A stretch of 19,864 nt of DNA from Methanomassiliicoccaceae archaeon (GTDB taxonomy: Archaea > Thermoplasmatota > Thermoplasmata > Methanomassiliicoccales > Methanomethylophilaceae), in NCBI GenBank assembly GCA_016282555.1, contig JAEEKU010000116.1, positions 1 through 19,864 on the forward strand, in the 5' to 3' direction. This document shows, piece after piece, positions 16,375 through 19,864 of this stretch; position 1 is the stretch's first letter; every line of letters starts with the position of its first letter. Both the position numbers and the translations under genes were made by a program. Under the pieces are notes generated by a model. The model had not been told where the DNA came from, did no database searches, and was given only the letters and a program-made list of their open reading frames with translations.

Positions 16375-16385
16375 ATATTTAAAGG
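16375..16385 (-). promoter_or_regulatory. TATA-box promoter of tRNA-Ile
   Basis: Minus-strand CCTTTAAATAT is centred 29 nt upstream of the mature tRNA 5' end, the standard archaeal spacing with a leader of a few bases. A second A/T-rich stretch lies at 16391-16405. These are the most A/T-rich bases in the region. Confidence 0.55.
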
Positions 16386-16491
16386 TTTCATTATATTATT
16401 TAAACATCGGGAACAGGAACCGGACGGCTCCGGCATCTGCCGGCAACTGCTGCCTGCTCCCGCTTTCCCGTCCGCATTCCGGCTGACGCTA

Positions 16492-16504
16492 CTTATAAAA
16501 TAAC
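16492..16504 (+). promoter_or_regulatory. TATA-box promoter of the PH-like/COG1325 operon
   Basis: CTTATAAAATAAC is centred about 23-24 nt before the ATG at 16521. Transcription would start at or next to the codon, making a leaderless message. This is one of the best TATA matches in the window. Confidence 0.55.
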
Positions 16505-16520
16505 AGGGCTATACCCGCGC

Positions 16521-16997
16521 ATGGATTCTTTCACAGAATCGAGACCGGTTATCCCGAGAATGCTGTCGGCGCTGCTGGCCGCCGTATTCGCGTCCACAGC
16601 GGTTTTCATGATCGTCATGAAATACGTCTTCGGTTCGGATATACCGGAATGGTCGATAGCCGCCGTCGCGGCCGTATTCGCGCTGATCTCCGCCGCATGT
16701 TTCCTCATCAGATTCGAGGTGACCGTGACGGAGGACGACATCCGCATCCGCTACATTCTGAAGAGAATCACCATACCTTTCGATACCGTCATAGACAAGA
16801 AAACGGGAGATATGACCGCCATCAGAAACTACGGTTCCTGGAACCTCAAAGGAGTGAAACACAAAACCTATTCAGCGGTCGGCGAAGAGTCCGGAGTGGC
16901 TCTGAAGCTCACGGGAAAAAGAGTCGTAGTCATCTCCTCCGGGGATCCCGGAAAACTGTTCTCTCTGATACCCACGATAAAGGAGGCCGGAGAATGA
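16521..16997 (+). CDS. Two-helix membrane protein with a PH-like domain, function unknown
   Basis: This 158-residue protein has two hydrophobic helices (about residues 14-36 and 43-63). A soluble, beta-rich half follows (EVTVTEDDIRIRYILKRITI, then a GVALKLTGKRVVVIS segment), resembling bacterial-type PH domains. No catalytic motif is visible. The gene overlaps the next by the 4-nt ATGA, so the two are translationally coupled. That neighbour is an RNA-binding protein, but no shared function is evident. Confidence 0.7.
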   Translation: MDSFTESRPVIPRMLSALLAAVFASTAVFMIVMKYVFGSDIPEWSIAAVAAVFALISAACFLIRFEVTVTEDDIRIRYILKRITIPFDTVIDKKTGDMTAIRNYGSWNLKGVKHKTYSAVGEESGVALKLTGKRVVVISSGDPGKLFSLIPTIKEAGE

Positions 16998-17449
16998 GCG
17001 CAGCATTTCATTGGATCAGAATTCAGACTTTCTGCTACCCCACGGAGGACAAGGAGCTCCTGAGGGCCGCCACCGAAGAGATAGCGGGAACCCCGGAGAT
17101 AACGGAGGAGCCCTGCGAGGGCGAGCACGGAGAGATCATGACTATACTGGAGGCCCGCCTCTCTAAACAGAAAGAGTTCATCGCGCTCTTCAGAAGGCTG
17201 GGGGAACCCGTCTGCAGATGGATCATCGAAGACGCCGATAACCGCACGGACGAGGACTGCATGTTCTACCTCCGTCTGGACAAGCAGAAGGCCGTCTCCT
17301 CCGTGAAGGAGGTCGCCCACCACGGGGACGTTATCGCCATAACCGGGAAAATCCAGTCTCATCCGGCCAGAAAAGACGTCGCCGCTGCGAATCTGAGAGA
17401 GTTCTTGGAAAAGGTGCTCAGTCTTCCTGAGGAGACTCCTCCTTCCTGA
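16994..17449 (+). CDS. Predicted exosome-associated RNA-binding protein (COG1325/DUF54)
   Basis: This 151-residue archaeal protein matches the COG1325/DUF54 pattern: an N-terminal WIRIQTFCYPTED stretch, a EGEHGEIMTILEARLSK core, the conserved FYLRLDKQKAV segment, and GDVIAITGKIQSHP near the C-terminus. The family is a predicted RNA-binding component linked to the archaeal exosome; its exact role is not established. The start overlaps the upstream stop (ATGA), and a strong AGGAGG lies at 16981-16986, 7 nt before the ATG. The last 32 nt overlap the convergent CNNM gene. Confidence 0.8.
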   Translation: MSAAFHWIRIQTFCYPTEDKELLRAATEEIAGTPEITEEPCEGEHGEIMTILEARLSKQKEFIALFRRLGEPVCRWIIEDADNRTDEDCMFYLRLDKQKAVSSVKEVAHHGDVIAITGKIQSHPARKDVAAANLREFLEKVLSLPEETPPS

Positions 17450-18671
17450 ACTCCACTTCCGTCACGCGGCGCCCTTTGACGCCCTTCACCACTATATCCG
17501 CGTGGGGTATCCTCACGGTATCCCCTCTCGCGGGACCTCTCCCGAGCTTGTAGCAGATGTATCCGTTTACGGAGTAATCCTCGTAGCCCTCCGGGTCGAA
17601 CGGAAGCTCGATCTTCTCCATAACGTCGAATATGTTCGCGGTGCCTTTGACTTTGAACACTCCGTCGGAGACCGCGGTGACGTCGTGCTGGACTTCGTCG
17701 CTCTCGTCCCATATCTCCCCGACGAGCTCCTCCAGAAGATCCTCCATGGTGACTATCCCCATCGTTCCCCCGTAGGAATCGAGAACAACGGCCATGTGTA
17801 TCTTGGATTTCTGGAAGTCGGCCATCAGGTTGGCGATGCTGGCCGTCTCCGGAACAGACTTTATGGGCCTGACGAGGTCCCTGACCTCCGGCATGGTTCC
17901 TTTGAACTGATCGGCGTAGAACTCCTTGGCGTAGATAACGCCGATAATGTTGTCGATGGTGTTCTCGTAGGCGGGAAGCCTGGAGTATCCGGTGCGGACG
18001 AAAACCTCTCCGACCTCGTCCGGAGTCATCGATATATCGACGGCTTCCACGTCCATCCTCGGAATGTACACCTCCGAAACCTGGATGTCGTCGAATCTGA
18101 TCGCCGATTTTATGAGCTCGCTCTCCCTCTTCTCGAGAACCCCCTCGTCTTCGATCTCGTCGATCATGACTTTGAGCTCGTCTTCGGTGATGGTCGCTCC
18201 CTCCTCTCCCCGCGAGATCGCCGCGGTGAGCTTCCTGAACATCCACGAAACCGGGCTCAGGACGATCTCCAGAACGCGTATGGCACCGCAGACCCTGATG
18301 CACACGCGCTCGGGACGCTGCTTCGCTATGGATTTCGGAATAATCTCTCCGAAGATGAGAACCAGCACGGTCATGGACACCGTGGAGAACACGGCTCCGG
18401 ACTCGGCCCCGAGAAGCAGCGCGAAGACCAGCGTCGCCAGGGAGGTTCCCGCGATGTTGACGAGATTGTTCCCTATGAGCACCGTCGTGAGGAACTTGTC
18501 GTAATCCTCGATGATCATCACGGCTTTGCCGGCGCGGACGTCTCCGTCCTGGGCCATTTTCTTCAGCCTGATGACGCTGGCGCTGGTGAAAGCGGTCTCG
18601 GACATCGAAAAAAACGAGGAGCAAGCGATCAGTAATGCTATGATAATAATATAGACGATCGTAAGGTCCAT
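17418..18671 (-). CDS. CNNM/CorC (HlyC) family transporter with DUF21, CBS pair and CorC domain
   Basis: This membrane protein of about 417 residues belongs to the family proposed to export Mg2+ or other divalent cations. In order it has a DUF21 membrane domain (residues 1-150, with the conserved SMSETAFTS, IGNNLVNIAGTS and FGEIIPKSIA), a cytosolic CBS pair (about 195-320, including YIPRMDVEAVD and GIVTMEDLLEELVGEI), and a C-terminal CorC_HlyC domain (about 335-410). Length and domain order are standard. ATG 18671 starts right at the first helix; ATG 18686 would add five residues and neither has a clear ribosome site. The stop lies inside the convergent COG1325 gene. Confidence 0.9.
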   Translation of the reverse strand: MDLTIVYIIIIALLIACSSFFSMSETAFTSASVIRLKKMAQDGDVRAGKAVMIIEDYDKFLTTVLIGNNLVNIAGTSLATLVFALLLGAESGAVFSTVSMTVLVLIFGEIIPKSIAKQRPERVCIRVCGAIRVLEIVLSPVSWMFRKLTAAISRGEEGATITEDELKVMIDEIEDEGVLEKRESELIKSAIRFDDIQVSEVYIPRMDVEAVDISMTPDEVGEVFVRTGYSRLPAYENTIDNIIGVIYAKEFYADQFKGTMPEVRDLVRPIKSVPETASIANLMADFQKSKIHMAVVLDSYGGTMGIVTMEDLLEELVGEIWDESDEVQHDVTAVSDGVFKVKGTANIFDVMEKIELPFDPEGYEDYSVNGYICYKLGRGPARGDTVRIPHADIVVKGVKGRRVTEVEFRKEESPQED

Positions 18672-18686
18672 TACCGGAGCACGCAT

Positions 18687-18928
18687 CCTATCGGAACGCC
18701 GTTATGCGACATATGAATCCAACTTGCCGTATATACGGGACATCCGGATATAAGAGTTGCGCCGGGTTCCTGACTCTGGCATACCGGTTCCGGCCGGAAG
18801 TTCCGGCGCCCGGAATCAATCCGGATGCTGTCCTTTCCGCCGGATCCGTTCCCGGAACGGGATCGCCGGAACTCCGCGCATGCCTAAATTTTAAATCGTC
18901 GTGATAGACTGACCGCTCAGGGAAATAT
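18687..18928. other. Divergent intergenic region with clustered short palindromes
   Basis: No gene is seen. There are three G+C-rich inverted repeats: TTCCGGCCGGAA at 18788-18799, TTCCGG-CGC-CCGGAA at 18801-18815 and CCGTTC-CCG-GAACGG at 18846-18860. A TATA-like palindrome CCGTATATACGG near 18727-18738 could serve the CNNM gene. The PC4 promoter sits at 18886-18897. Confidence 0.5.
18886..18897 (+). promoter_or_regulatory. TATA-like promoter of the PC4-like gene
   Basis: AAATTTTAAATC lies about 38 nt before the ATG at 18929, leaving a leader of about 10 nt that contains AGGGA (18919-18923) as a weak ribosome site. Confidence 0.45.
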
Positions 18929-19153
18929 ATGGCAGTTGCAGAAATCAAATACGAGATAGTCGAACAGATAGCCGTCCTCTCCGAAAGCTCCAAAGGCTGG
19001 ACCAAAGAGCTTAACCTCATAAGCTGGAACGACAAGGAGCCCAAATACGACATCAGAGACTGGTCTCCCGACCGCAAGATGAGAAAAGGCGTCACGCTCA
19101 CCGAAGAGGAAGCCAAAATACTCATGAAAGCCCTGGAATCCAGAGGCCTGTGA
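18929..19153 (+). CDS. PC4/YdbC-like single-stranded-DNA-binding protein
   Basis: This 74-residue protein has the PC4/YdbC layout: a four-strand sheet (EIKYEIVEQIAVLS, then GWTKELNLISWN and PKYDIRDWSPD), followed by GVTLTEEEAKILMKAL as the C-terminal helix. Family members dimerise and bind single-stranded DNA; eukaryotic PC4 is a transcription coactivator, and the bacterial YdbC-like form binds melted DNA. The length is typical. A role in transcription or DNA maintenance is inferred. The next gene begins 1 nt after the stop, so the two are probably co-transcribed. Confidence 0.85.
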   Translation: MAVAEIKYEIVEQIAVLSESSKGWTKELNLISWNDKEPKYDIRDWSPDRKMRKGVTLTEEEAKILMKALESRGL

Positions 19154-19154
19154 C

Positions 19155-19864
19155 TTGGCCGTATCCGGAACGGAATACCGGGATCGCCTGATGGACGCCC
19201 TGGATCTTCTGGACGGCGGCAGAAAAGGAGCCGTTTCGGAAAATACGTGGCTGAAAGACAATTACCGCGGCGAGTTCCTGCCTCTGATGACGGCGCTCCT
19301 GAACAGCCCTGATCCCGGAACCGTTTCCGAAACCGTTTTTCTTCTCGCATCCGCGAGGGAGCGCTCCGTCTGCGAAAAAATCCGCGAGATCCGCCTCAGG
19401 GGAGACGAATCCGTCCGCATGGCCTGCGACGGATACTTTCACGTTCTGGAAGAAGACGACGCGGCGATTCCCGGACTTTTCGATACCATCGAACACAAGG
19501 ACGGGGACAGCTTCGCCATAGCGGCCAGAAAACTGTCGGCAATCGCGAGGAAAGAAGATCTCCAGAGAATCAGGAAAACCTACGGGCACGTTTACGGACC
19601 GATGAGAAAGGAAATGGAAAAAGTTCTGGAATCGGTGATTCTCCGCAATCCGGAACTTGAGAAAAACCGCGATTTGTATTTCTCCCTCCCGGTTACTCCA
19701 GACGAGAAGGCTTTCGGAAGATTCGCGGAGAATGCGGAGAATTATCTGGACGTCCGCTACAGAAACAATATCTTCCCGAAAAGGATCATATCCGAATCCG
19801 TCGCGGCGAACGTCTCCTCCGCGCTTAAGAAGATAGAGATACGCCTGTACAACGAAGCCGACAA
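19155..19864 (+). CDS. Unidentified protein, truncated by the window end
   Basis: The frame is open for at least 236 codons and runs off the window. The protein is rich in charged residues and looks largely helical, with no membrane helix and no motif I recognise. A Lys/Arg-rich stretch (ARKEDLQRIRKTYG) lies near the middle. The TTG at 19155, just after the PC4 stop, gives the longest product and is preceded by a weak AGAGG; ATG 19191 is the alternative start. Tight linkage to the PC4-like gene suggests co-transcription only. Confidence 0.6.
   Translation, partial: MAVSGTEYRDRLMDALDLLDGGRKGAVSENTWLKDNYRGEFLPLMTALLNSPDPGTVSETVFLLASARERSVCEKIREIRLRGDESVRMACDGYFHVLEEDDAAIPGLFDTIEHKDGDSFAIAARKLSAIARKEDLQRIRKTYGHVYGPMRKEMEKVLESVILRNPELEKNRDLYFSLPVTPDEKAFGRFAENAENYLDVRYRNNIFPKRIISESVAANVSSALKKIEIRLYNEAD

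Noticed and set aside
16014..16503. Open frames of 140 and 78 codons across the tRNA region
   Set aside because: Both run through the tRNA-Ile gene on one or the other strand, so they cannot be regarded as protein-coding.
17502..18635. A 377-codon open frame on the plus strand
   Set aside because: It is antisense to the CNNM/CorC gene, whose domains are unmistakable; no start signal or domain supports the plus-strand frame.

Overview
The window is best read as archaeal, and probably from a host-associated methanogen of the Methanomassiliicoccales (inference). Support comes from TATA-type promoters set about 25-30 nt upstream of genes or of the tRNA, several apparently leaderless starts, an archaea-type predicted exosome RNA-binding protein (COG1325/DUF54), an archaetidylserine-synthase-like enzyme, a PC4-like protein, a tRNA-Ile without an encoded CCA, and a giant BspA-type leucine-rich-repeat protein of the kind common in gut microbes. 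None of the genes whose stop is visible ends in TAG. The one TAG inside a conserved domain, in the NADAR gene, is in frame with the rest of that domain. Both facts fit a lineage that reads TAG as pyrrolysine.

Layout. 1-162: the 3' end of a probable formate/nitrite-transporter-family gene. 222-659 (-): a NADAR-family gene interrupted by one in-frame TAG. 796-5666: an iron-complex/corrinoid-type ABC importer, with a divergent substrate-binding protein carrying an internal dockerin-like domain (-), then ATPase, permease and permease (+). 5715-7127 (+): a membrane-anchored zinc-ribbon GTPase-like protein. 7517-13288 (-): a 1923-residue surface protein with about 51 LRR_5 repeats and eight intercalated modules. 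13671-14543 (+): a DUF368 polyprenyl-phosphate-translocase-family protein, overlapping tail to tail with a CDP-alcohol phosphatidyltransferase (14478-15188, -). 15337-16036 (-): a small protein followed by a frameshifted GNAT acetyltransferase, resembling a toxin-antitoxin pair. 16277-16351 (-): tRNA-Ile(GAT). 16521-17449 (+): a PH-like membrane protein and the COG1325 protein. 17418-18671 (-): a CNNM/CorC-type transporter. 18929-19864 (+): a PC4/YdbC-like ssDNA-binding protein and an unidentified gene that runs off the end.

How the genes relate. The importer genes form one functional unit built around a divergent promoter region. The LRR protein and the dockerin-bearing binding protein are both predicted to face outward from the cell. 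DUF368 and the phosphatidyltransferase both act on membrane lipids but are convergent rather than co-transcribed. The rest is a set of short, independent archaeal transcription units.

The points most worth following up are the TAG-interrupted NADAR gene, the dockerin inside a solute-binding protein, a possible ACG start in the second permease, a missing Q-loop glutamine in the ATPase, the repeat architecture of the LRR giant, and the broken GNAT. I see no CRISPR array, insertion sequence or prophage.
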